A DNA stretch of 39,394 nucleotides from Gloeophyllum trabeum ATCC 11539 (Eukaryota > Basidiomycota > Agaricomycetes > Gloeophyllales > Gloeophyllaceae): the NCBI RefSeq assembly GCF_000344685.1, contig NW_006920416.1, forward strand, positions 112,314 through 151,707, read 5' to 3'. Below, one piece after another: positions 9,501-20,768 of the stretch (the first letter of the stretch is position 1; the number at the start of each line of letters is the position of its first letter). The notes beneath the pieces are model-generated. The model was given only the letters and a program-made list of their open reading frames with translations, was not told the DNA's origin and did not search any database. The translations under genes and the position numbers were made by a program.

Positions 9501-11443
9501 GAATGTCGTGCCGCTTGATTTCGGAGTCCATGAACCTGGTTTGTTCACGTCACTCTCGATCGCGGTCGCACGCTTACCACAGAGTCTCAGGTCATTGTCA
9601 ACGAGGAGACAGCGCAAGCCACGCAGGAGTTCCTTCACAAGCGACTGAACGCTATCAAGAGTCAGCGTAATTCGGGAGAACTGGAAGACTTGGCGCTGAT
9701 CATTGGTACGGATCCGTTCTCGGAGAGTCGGCCATTGCTGACCCAACCCAGATGGCAAGAGCCTTACATTTGCGCTGGAAAAGGAGCTATCAAAGACGTT
9801 CCTCGAGCTGGCCATTATGTGCAAGGCTGTTATATGCTGTAGGAGAATTCGTACCCGCGCATGGCTTCATGACTAACTTTTGTTTAGGTCGTGTGTCGCC
9901 CCTGCAGAAGGCGTTGGTCGTCAAACTTGTGAAGAAGAATCAGAAGTCCATTCTGCTGGCCATCGGCGATGGCGCCAACGATGTGAGCATGATCCAAGCC
10001 GCTCACGTAGGTGTTGGTATCTCCGGTGTCGAGGTGCGTGCCTAAGGCTATCCGTTGCCCTCGTCTTCTCAACGTTGTCCAGGGTCTGCAAGCAGCGCGG
10101 TCCGCGGACGTGGCAATATCTCAGTTTCGCTACTTGAAGAAGCTATTGCTCGTACATGGCGCATGGAGTTACCGTCGGTTATCGAAGCTCATCTTATGTG
10201 CGTCAGAGTTGTCCCCAGTATATCTACTTTGCCTGACGTGGGTTCATAGATTCGTTCTACAAGAATATAGTTTTGTACATGACACAGTTCTGGGTATGCC
10301 TCAATCATTTGCCGATATCCAGTGGACCTAGACTGAGGGCATGGCTAGTTCTCATTCTTCAACAATTTCTCAGGACAAATCGCGTTCGAGTCGTGGACGC
10401 TTTCCCTGTACAACGTGGTGTTCACGGTGCTACCGCCTTTGGTCATCGGGGTCTTTGACCAGTTCGTCTCGGCCCGTATACTGGACCGCTATCCGCAGTT
10501 GTATATGCTCGGGCAGAAGAACACTTTCTTCACTAAGACGGCATTCTGGCTATGGATTGCCAATGCATTGTATCATAGCATCGTACGTCCCCTCTTCCGA
10601 CAGATGTTTTCCTCCGCTAACCGTTTCCTTAGATCACCTTTGGTTTTTCAATCATACTCTTCTGGGGCGACCTAAAACAGGCAACCGGATACGATACTGG
10701 GCATTGGTTCTGGGGAACGACGCTCTACTTGGCTACATTGTTGACCGTTTTAGGTAAAGCTGCACTGATCTCCGAGTGAGTCCATCGACTGTCTCGCAGC
10801 GGTTCAACATAGTGACATTTCTTTCCTAAGTATATGGACAAAGTACACTGTCGCTGGTATGTTCCCTATATCGAATTGAGAAACATATTAACACTGTTCA
10901 CAGCTATTCCTGGCTCCTTCATATTTACGATGCTGTTCCTTCCGCTCTACGCCGTCGTGGCCCCGGCGATTGGTTTCTCGACCGAGTACTATGGGATCGT
11001 ACCCCGACTGTGGACCGACGCTGTGTTCTACTTTACCCTCATTCTTGTGCCGATATTCTGCCTCTCCCGCGATTTCGTTTGGAAATAGTAGGGGCTCTAT
11101 TAATTAGTGGAGCATGAAGTGCTGACCGCCAGTTCAGTTATCGGAGGACGTACCACCCGTTGTCTTATCATATCATTCAAGAGCTGCAGAAGTATAATAT
11201 ACCCGACTACCGACCACGGCAGGAACAGTGCGTATTGTGTCACTCGGGCCCGGGCCTGTGCGTTTCTGATGTTGCTATTGCAGATTCCAGAAGGCCATCA
11301 AGAAAGTGCGTGCGACGCAGCGAATGCGGAGAAACCGTGGCTTCGCGTTCAGTCAAACGGAAAACGTGGGCCGGAACGATCAGGCGCGGTTAATCCGCGC
11401 GTATGACACGACCAAGTCGAACGCGAAGCCGTCGGGGTACTAG
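6511..11443 (+). CDS. DRS2: P4-type ATPase, phospholipid flippase (Drs2-like)
   Basis: Moves aminophospholipids to the cytosolic leaflet of Golgi and endosomal membranes, usually with a Cdc50 partner. Exons: 6511-7036, 7093-7244, 7303-7511, 7563-7847, 7914-8031, 8088-8145, 8197-8214, 8264-8817, 8878-9099, 9150-9398, 9455-9538, 9591-9705, 9752-9838, 9888-10033, 10083-10197, 10250-10293, 10349-10582, 10633-10775, 10831-10856, 10904-11087, 11138-11227, 11284-11443; 1,272 residues. Order seen: acidic, proline-rich N-tail; NNETANADF and [10 protein letters not shown]; first membrane pair; actuator DGETNLK (Asp295, Glu297) created by splicing; the flippase-typical NNLIPISL; phosphorylated Asp522 in DKTGTLT; KGAD nucleotide site; [11 protein letters not shown] hinge; then GQIAFESW and late membrane helices. 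The start is the first ATG in the N-terminal frame. Drs2 rather than Dnf or Neo1 is inferred from the N-terminal and membrane motifs. Confidence 0.93.
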
Positions 11444-12170
11444 CATGCAGTCGCATTGTATTACTAGATGCTCTTGGACATTTATGAAATGGGTATCATA
11501 TTATATAGCATCTATATGGGATGCCCGAAAAAGTCAGGAGGAGTCTGCATTGCCATAGGCACGTGATCGACGTGCCAGTGCCACAGTTCTGCCACTTAAC
11601 CTTGATTGTCTCCGGCGTAACTTAGCTCTACTCGTTAGTCCCTGGCTGCTACTCATGTCTTCTGACAATACGGATACCACCATTCTGTTCTACTATCCCC
11701 ACCCATCATACCAAATTTCCGCTGAGGTGGCAATTTGTGGTCCCAAGACAACCATGACATCTGTAATGAGATGTTTGCTGGAAGAGCAGGAAGTACTATG
11801 AAAGCACATTGGTGGGGTGCAGTATACGCCGTACACGGTTTTTGTCTATCTCTATTCAGATTTCTATGTATCTGAGACATGTTCATCCTGAGCCTCCTGC
11901 CTTGGCCGTTCAACCGTACATTGTATTCTTGTGCCCAAAAGTGGCTGCAGGAGCACATCGATGATGAACAATACAAGATTCTTGTTCACGTTTCAGTAGT
12001 CAGGTCTGTATTCCCTCAAGGAATGGATGTGGACTATATTCATGTTCTGATTGTTACCTCTGAAGGTTTGTCACTTATCTATAGATGTTACGTGTCTTGC
12101 TGAGCCATGTTTCTGTCCCGGAAAGTCTCGAAGACCTGAGTGAACTCAAGGTGCATTACAGGAAGGCAAC
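11444..12170. other. Intergenic, no gene recognised
   Basis: Begins with the flippase 3' flank. From about 11650 the composition shifts to CpG-poor. Short frames on both strands show no family. A stretch near 11879-12110 (+) could be the decayed upstream part of the kinase-like relic that follows, but it has no motif that proves it. Confidence 0.45.
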
Positions 12171-12692
12171 TTGAGGTCCATCTCATTTGGTTTGCATGTC
12201 TGCTACACGGCTCATGGCTTGTCAGACCGCAATAATTGCATGGAGCATATTCATTTGTCACTTCCTTCACCTTCAAATGACATCAAAACATTTGTGGGTG
12301 TGCAAGATGTCATGAACAAGAACAGTGACTACTTCCATATTGGATGTCCCGCCTCTAACTATGGCCTCCCTTACTCTGTGTACAAGGATGTCCAAGCAGT
12401 GATCGAGGCACTGCATGCAGACGATCTAGTCTTTGGGGATCTCCGAACTCCAAACATCATGTGCATACCTCACAATGGAGAACTGGACAAAGGATCACAT
12501 GCCATGCTCGTCAACTTCAACTGGGCAGGAACTCACAGCAAGATGAGGTATCCGAGTGGATCAAATGACAGCTTGTTGGTATGGGCAGCCGGTGTTCGGC
12601 GGCACCGTGTGATGCAGAAGTCATATGATCTTGGTTTATTGCAGAAGTTCAGGGTTGTGTTGTGTCGCCCGGAGGTTCGTGAGTCAGTGTAA
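12171..12692 (+). pseudogene. Relic of a fungal kinase-like gene
   Basis: The frame contains a segment typical of the kinase-like families expanded in basidiomycetes: a VIEALHADDLVFGDLR helix-and-loop with the catalytic-loop Asp (FGDLRTPN, the counterpart of HRD...N). A beta strand follows with LVNFNWAGTH in place of the usual VDFDWAG (DFG position changed to NFN), then RYPSG. The N-lobe with its glycine loop and lysine is missing or lost upstream, and the C-lobe stops early after about 173 residues. CpG is depleted compared with neighbouring genes. I read it as a broken copy rather than an active kinase. Fungal-type kinase (FunK1-like) is inferred from the motif pattern only. Confidence 0.5.
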
Positions 12693-12770
12693 GTGTTGGA
12701 CAAGACTGACGTGAGCTACGAACGGCTCAGTCTTATGTCGAGCCAAGCTAAGGAGATCTGGGAGAACTGC

Positions 12771-12813
12771 CACGCGCTGAGCGCGCACACTTTTCCTAAA
12801 CGCTCAGCGCGTG
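12771..12813. repeat. 13-bp perfect inverted repeat
   Basis: Arms 12771-12783 (CACGCGCTGAGCG) and 12801-12813 are exact reverse complements with a 17-nt loop that includes a TTTT tract. It follows the kinase relic and marks the start of a GC-rich, hairpin-dense block of about 400 bp with no supported gene. Confidence 0.7.
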
Positions 12814-13455
12814 CCCTCTCTCCTTCTCTCCCAATTCTCCAAGCTTGGCTCGATGGACGCTTTTTTGTGCCCGCCCTCCACTTCCCTGTCGTGTCCAGTG
12901 GGGTGGTGTAGCCCGGATTTCGTTGCGTCCCGAAGACGGCGCTTTCCGTGGCTGCGCTCTGAGCCTCGGTTTTGGTGTGGCCTGGCTGCAGCCACCGCGG
13001 GCGACGTTGTCGCCGCCACCAAACCGAGCCTCCCCCAACCCACCGGTAATCGTACAGCGCATTGCGCCGCGTACGATTTACCGGCTTCTCCTTTCTCATT
13101 GTCCTGTTCTCGTTCTGACGACCTTTGGCTTGGCCTTTCGTAGGACCTATGCATGTTGTGCGTATTCGGCTTAGGAACGCTGTCGCAACCCCCTCTCATA
13201 GCTCAATTGGAGGGTAAGGAATGGTTTTAATGGTAAAATACTTGGGCTCTGTAGTTTCGATGCTAATAACTCAGTCAAGGCGTAATCGCGGCGGCCCGAC
13301 AGACAAGCTCCGGGACTGGTCGGCGATCCAAGTGCAGCCCGTCTACTTCTCTACTGAGTGTGGATTTAGTCCAAGCGCGACGTCATGGTGCGTATCTCAG
13401 AGAGAAAAAAACAACAGAAAGAGAGGAAGGGCAGAGAACGCCAATCCAGCTGCCC
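12814..13455. other. GC-rich hairpin block with tRNA-like stretch, no gene
   Basis: Frames on both strands are arginine- or proline-rich and overlap each other, as expected from GC-rich noncoding DNA. A second hairpin lies at 13043-13084 (CCGGTAATCGTAC paired with its complement, one bulged T). At about 13197-13262 TAGCTCAATTGGAG resembles a tRNA A-box and GTTTCGATGC a B-box, but no cloverleaf forms. An A-rich run follows near 13407. A short tRNA-derived element is possible. The end is the 3' flank of SPA2. Confidence 0.4.
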
Positions 13456-16400
13456 CTAAGCCAACTTCATCAATGCCTTCATGGCGTTCGCAACAGCAAA
13501 GCTGGACTTGGCCATGATCTGCCGCGACTCTTTCGTGACTTCTGGCTGTGCCTGCACCTCGCTAAGCTTGTTCGCGTGGTCACTGAGCTCGCTGATGATA
13601 TCAGCTCCTTGCTGGGCGGACCCAGGGGGTAGGTTGTCCTTGCAGACGGCTACGATGCTTGACACGATCGTGATGATCTGCGTAAGGTTCTCGTTCAAGG
13701 TCGGGGAGGGGGTGGGACTGCGGACGCCTGATAGGACGCTCTGGATAGCATACACTATCGACTCCGTTTGCGCTTCTAGGTAAGGCTAATACGCGATGCT
13801 ATTAGTGGGCGAGCAATCGAGGTAGAGTGTGAATGTACCTTTAATTCGGCCCATGCGTCCTCTGAACCGTCAGGCGCCGCCGACTCGTCGCTACCGACAG
13901 GACCTACTCCAGCGGAATTCGGCTGATCAAAGATAGGCGGTGGAGAGCTGCTGTTGGACCCCGACACCTCTGAGCTCGACGGCGGTCTGCGTCTGTCCTC
14001 GGCAGACATGCGGCCTGCGACCGTCCGCGAGGACTCGGGATAGCGCCCCGACGTCGGCGACGCATACTCGCGTCTCGAGCTCGAACTGCTCCCCGCGCGC
14101 CCATGCATCCTATTCTCCTCCACCGACCTGAGCGCCGGCGAGAAGCCATTGGTGGCCGCCCCAGACGAGCTCGAAGCAGGGTTAAACTGCTCCATCTCAG
14201 CCTTGCTCGCCTTGCGGATGTAGATCGTCTTCCCGATCTCTGTGACTGTCGCGGAGACGTGGCTGGCAGCGGCGTCGAGGAGACTGACGGGCGCCATCCC
14301 GTTGCTCGTCGCATGCGTTTTGGTAGCGGCGACGAGGTTACTGAGGGTGGCCTCTGCGCGCTCCCTGAGTGCCCTCAGCGCCTCCATATCCACTTCCATG
14401 CGATCCCGATCTTGAGAGGGCCGACGCTCAAATGCCCGGACATCATCGACGATGGCGGACACGGCGTTGACGACGGCTTTCATGGGCATGAGCACACGCG
14501 TGGGCGCATTAGACCGGCCCTCTTTGAGGAGGTTGTCAATGGACGACACGAACGCCGTGACGTGGATATCGAGCAGGCCGCCGTCGGACGAGGTCGGCAG
14601 CTGGTCGTCCGTCTTTGGCGTAGGCAAGAATAGCTGGGACGTGGCTGCAGGCCGGGATGAGCATGTCGAGGCTTCCGCAGGACACATGATACTCACCCTT
14701 TACGCTGCGCAGCTCCGTCTTTGCTTGCTCGTACTTGCGCTTGTACTCTTTGACCTGCGCGTCCAAATCGCGTATGACCGCGAGATCCGAGTCTTTCGCA
14801 TTCATGAGCTCGTCGTTCCGACGTGAAAGATCAGTAAGTTCTGCCATGAGGCCCTCCATGTCCGCCCTGAGCTGGTCGATAATCTCCGGATCCGCCTGTG
14901 GTTGCAGTGAGCGTGAGTTGGAAGAAGCTTACGCAGATAAGGACGTACGCCTCCTCCCCCGCCGTTCGCGCGCTCCTCTTCCAGACGTTCACACCGCTCA
15001 CGTAGAATGTGCAGTTCCTCCTCGTCCTCTCTCGCTCGCCGAGCCTCCATGTCCTTTTCCCTAGCTCGATCCTCTCGGAGCTCACGAAGTTCTCTCTGTA
15101 GGGCGAGGATTGTGGTCGCCTGCTCCTCTGCGCGCTGTGCGACCGAGGATCAAAGTCGATAAGCAGAAGAGAGCCCGTCAAGGTGCGCACTCACCCGTCT
15201 GAGCTGGTCGAGCTCGCCCTCCATCTGCCTCACGCGATCCTCGCCACCTGAGCTCTCGAGCTCGCGCTCCAAACCCGTGATGCGATTCTGCATCGTCGCA
15301 ATCTTGTACTCGTATTCCCTACGTATCCTTTCCTCGTCCTCTCTCCCTGCTCGCCCGCCAGCGGAGCGGTCACTTGCGACTGATGCGCGCCCAAACGACA
15401 TGCGGTCATAGTAATCCTCCTTTCCGCCCCTGCTGACGGTCTCCTCCTCCTCGTCTTCGTCCGCGTCCCTGAGGCGGGCGGTGAGCCCGCTGAGCCCACC
15501 GAGCCCGATGCCGGGCGGGCTGCGCGGGCCCGGGTCGTCCGTCTCGCCATCCGTGACGCCGTCGGTATCGACATCGCGGCTGCGTTCGCGCTCGCGCTCG
15601 TCCATCGCCGTACTGGAGCTATCCCGTCCCTCGCGGCCGTACGGCACCTCGATCTCCTCCTCCGCGATGGTGCTCTTGTTGGGGATGACGACGCCGCTCG
15701 TGGCGGTCGCGCTCTGGGGGTCGCTGCGCTCGCTGGTCGTGCTCACGCTCCCGCTGGGCCGGCGGCCGTACTCGTTCATCGTCGTGTCCTGCGAGGGCCG
15801 GCGGATGCTGCGCCCGGCGTCCTGCGAGGGCTTGCGCCGCGAGGAGACGCTCTGGCGCGTGTAGTCCTCGCTGGGGCGGCGGCCGCCGGGGGTGGAACCG
15901 CCGTAGCCGCTGTCCATGCCGCGGTCGCGGTCGCGGTCATCGAAGGTGCGGCTGGCCCGGGCGCCGCCGACGGGGGTGCCGCCTTTGGAGCGGGGGGAGG
16001 TGGGGAAGTCGGGGGAGGGGTAGTCGTCGTAGGTCGAGCCGGGGGAAGGCTGGGGGGCATCGGATACCTAGGGATTGGAGGAAATGTGAGGCACTAAGGA
16101 CAAGATAGTCAGTATCGCACGTACCTCCTCTTTGAATTCGGGGTAGCGACGGGAGAGTTCGTAGTAGACGTCGCTGGAGAGGTCTTGGAAGCGGGAGGTG
16201 GGGAGGGTGGCGAGTTTCTGGCGGGCCTGGTTGCGTTTGGGGTGAAAGTCGTCGCGCACGGGAAGGAAGGGGACTGCTGGGTGGGGGCGGCGTTGGTGCG
16301 CGCGAATACGAGGTGAGAGGGAGGAGCAGGCGCACCTTCGTTCTGCCCAGAGTTGTTCTGCCGCCGCCGCATGAGCTCATCATACACATCTGTCGAGAGT

Positions 16401-16722
16401 TCTTGGAATTGCTGCCGCGTTAGCCTTGTCAGCTTTTGTCTTGCACTCGAGCGCGAATTCGCGGGTTCTGTACGCCGGACCGCGATTAGATTTTTTGCGA
16501 CGGGACGAAGAGAAGAAAGAGCAGACCTGCGGCAAGATACTCTGCGAGGTAACGACTGAGCTCCTGGAAATGGATGTTTGCGATGCGGCGTGGATCCATG
16601 GAAGGCATGGCGGGGACGTTCTTGTCCCTGATGGGCCGGTACGAGTCTGTGCGGTAGTTGGATATGCCCGAGAACGTCGTCCCTGTCGGCGACGGCGCGC
16701 GCGATGTGCCCGAGCGGTTCAT
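13456..16722 (-). CDS. SPA2: Spa2-like polarisome scaffold protein
   Basis: Scaffold at sites of polarised growth (hyphal tip, septum), binding formin partners and MAP-kinase modules in the known family. Exons in transcript order: 16722-16527, 16467-16336, 16273-16125, 16067-15195, 15134-14949, 14895-14697, 14644-13839, 13785-13456; 956 residues. The N-terminus holds HFQELSRYLAEYL. Two GIT/Spa2-homology repeats follow, each of the type ARQKL...FQ(E/D)LS(S/T)DVYxEL, split by introns. A long serine/arginine/glycine-rich low-complexity segment comes next, then heptad-like coiled coil (exons at 15195-14697), and a conserved C-terminal helical region (DDQLPTSSDGGL... AFVSSIDNLLKEGRSNAPTR). The start was chosen at MNRSGTS (16722); an in-frame upstream ATG at 16794 adds 24 residues unlike the family. 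All intron phases agree. Confidence 0.9.
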
Positions 16723-17172
16723 GGCAGCGACGGGCGGTGGTGAAAGGGGTTGGCGATGGACGGCAGCGCAGAGACGTTTACGACAACGCTGCAACCGCGC
16801 CTCGACTCTTTCTCGCCCACGTGGCTCCCATCATTTCCTCTTTGGGCGTATGTCTGCAGCTTTCCTAGTCAGACGTTGTACATGCTCACCCGAGGTGGAT
16901 GCGTGCTTGCACCCGGAAGTTTCGAGACCGTCACCGTAGGTCTGGGACATCCTGTAGCAGGAGTACCAATTGTACGCGTTGCTGCGAATGCTTGTCGTAA
17001 TCTGAATATCTGGTAGGAATACGCTGTATCGTATACAAACATCGTGTAAGCCAGCACTGGTCTACGCGTCTCGCGTCGGTCACGCATGATCAGGTCACAC
17101 TGACGCGTCGAGGTCAGCTCTGCCAGCGCCGGCTCAGACGGTGCAGTCGGGTCCTGACAACTTCGCTCTGCC
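16723..17172. promoter_or_regulatory. Divergent promoter region between SPA2 and IFA38
   Basis: 450 bp between two head-to-head start codons. Both promoters must lie here. No TATA box or clear operator stands out, and the short frames inside show no family. Confidence 0.6.
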
Positions 17173-18619
17173 ATGCCGCTCGTAATCCTCAACACAGAGC
17201 TGCCATTGTTCACCTGGAGTACGCTTCAACCAGTTCCCATTCACACTTGTCCTGACGCTGGCTTGATGCAGCCGTCGACCACCCATGGCTCTCTGCCTTC
17301 CTCCTCGCACTGGGTTCGTTCACCTTCCTGCGCTTCGCAGTCAAGACCGCCGTCGTCTTCTCGCAGACCTTCTTGCTAGGCGGCACTAGCGTACGTGATC
17401 CCGTGGTTGCAGCAGGACCAGGCTGACCATTGCGCGACGGGCAGCTCAAAAAGTTCGGTGCAAAGCAAGGCGCGTGGGCAGGTCCGTACGTCTCACTCGC
17501 CCTCCTTTCCTTTGTATTCACACCTAGTGTCCTGCACCCCAGTGGTCACCGGCGCCTCCACCGGCATCGGGCGCGAGTTTGCTGTCCAGTTGGCAAAGGC
17601 GGGGTTCAACGTGCTCGTAGCTGCACGGAGCACCAGCTCGCTGAATGAGACTGTGTCTGAGATCGGTGAGCCGCGAGTTCTCGTCGTACGCTGGTCGGCG
17701 AGTCCGTCTCATCCACCCTATCTCTGTCCTGCGACCCCTCATTAGCTTCCGCCGCTTCTGGCTCGCAGACCAAGGTCGTGACCATCGACCTATCCAAGGA
17801 TGACGAAGCCGCGTACGCGTCCTTTGCGGATACCATCGCGGCACTCGATATCGGCGTGTTAGGTGCGTCCTCGCTGCACCCCACCCCTACGTTTCCAGCT
17901 CACCACAACACCCCCATACCAGTGAACAACGCTGGCAAGTCGCACGAGATGCCCACCGACTTCGTCGAGACCCCCAAATCCGAGATGGACGACATCCTCG
18001 CGATCAACACCAGAGCCGTGCTGCGCATCACCGCCCTCGTCGTCCCGCACATGCTCCAGCGGTGCGGTTCCCTTGTCCCCTCCCTGCTCCGCCCGCCTGA
18101 CTTGAATAATAACAGCAAACGCGGTCTGATCCTGAACATCGGCTCCTTTGCGGGCGAGATCCCCTCGCCCATGCTCGCGACCTACTCCGCCTCCAAAGCC
18201 TTCCTCGCGACCTTTTCCGCAGCCCTCGGCGCCGAGCTCAAGCCGCACGGCATCGTCGTCGAGCACGTCAACACCTACTTCGTGGTACGCCCTGTCTCCC
18301 TCTCCCTCCCTCTCCCACTCTCACAACTCCCCTCCGCACGCAGGTCTCGAACATGTCCAAAATCCGGCGCGCCTCCGCGCTCGTGCCCACGCCGCGCGCC
18401 TTCGTGCGCGCCGTCCTCGCGAAGCTCGGCCTCCCCTGCGGCGCCGCGTTCACCGGGCGCCCGCACACGAGCACGCCGTTCTGGAGCCACGCGCTCGTCG
18501 ACTACGCCATCGGCGTCCTCGGCTGGACGGGCGGGATGGTGAGCTACACACACGGGCTGCACAAGAGCATACGGAAGCGCGCGCTCAGGAAGAAGGAGCG
18601 CGAGGCGAAGCGGGAGTAG
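17173..18619 (+). CDS. IFA38: Very-long-chain 3-oxoacyl-CoA reductase
   Basis: Catalyses the first reduction of the microsomal fatty-acid elongation cycle (3-ketoacyl-CoA to 3-hydroxyacyl-CoA, NADPH-dependent) in the ER membrane; it feeds sphingolipid acyl chains. Exons: 17173-17218, 17272-17390, 17445-17481, 17543-17665, 17746-17862, 17923-18061, 18116-18284, 18344-18619; 341 residues, usual length for the family. A hydrophobic N-terminal segment (residues about 20-50) is the membrane anchor. The cofactor loop GASTGIG starts at residue 71, NNAG follows, and the catalytic triad of a short-chain dehydrogenase is Ser204, Tyr217, Lys221 (YSASK). The C-terminus is lysine/arginine-rich, in keeping with ER retention. 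A 17-beta-hydroxysteroid dehydrogenase of the same subfamily is the alternative name, but in fungi this subfamily is the elongase reductase. Confidence 0.92.
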
Positions 18620-18854
18620 ACTTGGGATACAGTCTCGTACAATATTACTTTGGTACTAGCTTTCTCCGTAACTTCTACCAGCAGCTGGGTGTGCGCTGCC
18701 GTGTCCGTGCAACAGGCCACCCTTGCGTGTATTATGAGCCCAGACTGCAGTCTGCCCGCGGTGTCTGGGGACGTCGGTCAAATAGGGGCCATTTTCGGAG
18801 ACCGTGAGCAGGAGCAATTTTCGTGGAGGATAACCATCCACAGCGCAACCATCC
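18620..18854. other. 3' flank of IFA38, nothing recognised
   Basis: No gene or motif could be supported. Composition changes from CpG-rich to CpG-poor around 18830. Confidence 0.5.
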
Positions 18855-19960
18855 ATGGCATCTCAACCTTGCTTCCGGGACAGGAGAAATGTCCTGCCAT
18901 CTGGGGAACGTGTCTCTTGGGCTGGCATATGTTTCAAGGTGTACAGCAAGGATGAATTGAAAGGCTATCCTTATGCTGCCAACAATGCCATGGTATATTC
19001 TACCTGCTTTGCCCACACTGGACACCCTGCTCTGTGCTTAGGACATCCAGGTGATGCCTTCATTGATGTCTCACAGAGGAAGTTGTGGGGCAAGGTTGGA
19101 GAGGATAGATGGAAGTTGTGGTCATCCCTTGCGACATCAGGAGATCTATGTATACATCACCCATACTTTACTCGGCACATCCTATTCATCAACAGTAAAG
19201 GAGAGGTTGTCTGGACACTGCCTAATACAGTGAGCAAGTGGTGTAAGAAAACAGATAGTGCATGGACACATGATGCACTGCTGGAAAAGATGGTACATCA
19301 CATCAGTCAGATGGTACTCTTTAACGGGGCAGGAGTTATGAAGGGTGAGTGAGATCGTCACAGGGACCCTTCTTGCACTGACACTGTGTGATGACCAGGT
19401 CAAATGATCAATGAAGCTGCTAAAAATGCACCATTGTTCACGTCTGACAACTGGCCATGTACCATGGACACACATGCTGTGAGAGAGCATAGAGCTTGGA
19501 AATGCACTGCTGAAGATCCATCCTGCTCCATGCTCAAACCAGTCTTTAGCTGGGACAATGCCCAAGTGCCACATACACAGCAATGTATCACATCTGATGC
19601 AGTCAAGCGAGCCATGATTGACCCCGGGAACAAGCCTGAGTGGAACTGTGACCATTCTCTGTCGCATGTCAATGACTGTGAGTAAAAATACCGCAGACAG
19701 TGTGATATGGATCAGTCACTCACTACATATTCTCGCCACAAACAGCACTGCCAGGGACATTCATGCTGCAGTGTGGCCGTCAATAATACACCATTGCAAA
19801 GGCCATTTCATCCATCATCATGCCAAGCTGGGCCATGGTCAACCTAGTGGAGTGCAGATGGGGCAAAATCAACCTGGCTCACAGTTGTCAGGAAGGCTGA
19901 ATGTATGTGTCGCAGAAGGCCACCATCAGGCTTTGCAAGAAGATGCCATGGACCCTCATT
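18855..19960 (+). pseudogene. CpG-poor gene relic of unknown family
   Basis: An ATG frame at 18855-19344 continues across a well-formed 54-nt intron (GTGAGT...CCAG, 19345-19398) into 19399-19677, giving about 256 residues rich in Trp, His and Cys (for example GHPALCLGHPGDAF, SGDLCIHHPYF, FTSDNWPC). A second intron-like gap (19678-19745) keeps phase, but the next exon soon reaches TAA at 19784 and TGA at 19898. Both could arise from C-to-T changes (CAA and CGA). I do not recognise the family. The low CpG count (about two in 360 bp around 18961-19320) and the stops suggest a methylated, decaying repeat-borne gene. An intact gene ending in a different frame cannot be ruled out. Confidence 0.5.
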
Positions 19961-20768
19961 AGCCTATTGCTCTGCATAAAAAGGTGCCAATTTCATTGGG
20001 AAGTGTGGGATTTGGAAAGGACCATGTCACGGTCTCAAAACTTGTTGCACCTGTTATGTATCTGTTCTTGTAATGCTCTGTCAATGCTGTCACTTGCTCC
20101 TGTATGGTTTCATCAATAGATTGCTTGTCCCCTCCACTCCTTCAGATGCAATCATTGCAGGTGACTCTTGAAACCCTGCTGCCACTGCCTCTCTCCACAG
20201 CTGCAATCCAGCTCATCAACATTATGGTTGTCAAAACGCTGAATGCTCTCACTGGGCACCACATCCACCCCTCTGGCACTGACAAATGATAGTGAATCAC
20301 TGAGCTCAACACATTCAGGCCTCGCACAAGAGCATAAATAGCAGCCAACAATTATTTGAGAACACACATGAAGATGTTACATGGTGGGCGAGATGCAACT
20401 ATGTGGGAGGTGATAGATGGAGCAGACTCACCATGCATATCCTGTCTCTGTTGAAATATTCCTAGCAAACGGAAGACAAGTGCGTCTGCCCCGAGCAGTC
20501 GGTTGCCCGAAGGGCAATCGTGTGCAGTACATCGAGTAGCCGCAACAAATATATACGATTTTCTTATCATCTTATCAGTCAGGCCCACCCGCGGCGGTGC
20601 TCGCAAGCTCGAACCCACAGGTGGAAGGGGGTACCACAACAGACAGGCCGTCTAGGATTAAATAAATTCAAAGACGAGGTGGCGTGCAGCATGTGATTAC
20701 AGAAAGTGATCGAGATTGTGAGATACGCTCGTCGCTGTCTTCAACAACGACCACGACCACTCCCCGCC
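19961..20768. other. Intergenic, no gene recognised
   Basis: The first half is CpG-poor and continues the relic. Around 20470-20640 the composition recovers and small hairpins appear (TTGCCC-GAA-GGGCAA near 20504-20518). A minus-strand GGGTTCGAGC near 20608-20619 resembles a tRNA B-box without a supporting cloverleaf. The right end is the lipase promoter. Confidence 0.45.

Noticed and set aside
12716..13199. Several overlapping long frames on both strands in the GC-rich block
   Set aside because: They overlap in four frames, are Arg/Pro-rich and have no splice or domain support.
14103..14633. Long plus-strand frames antisense to SPA2
   Set aside because: They mirror GC-rich coding sequence of the minus-strand gene and match no family.
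20600..20625. B-box-like GGGTTCGAGC on the minus strand, candidate tRNA
   Set aside because: No matching A-box or cloverleaf within tRNA distance.
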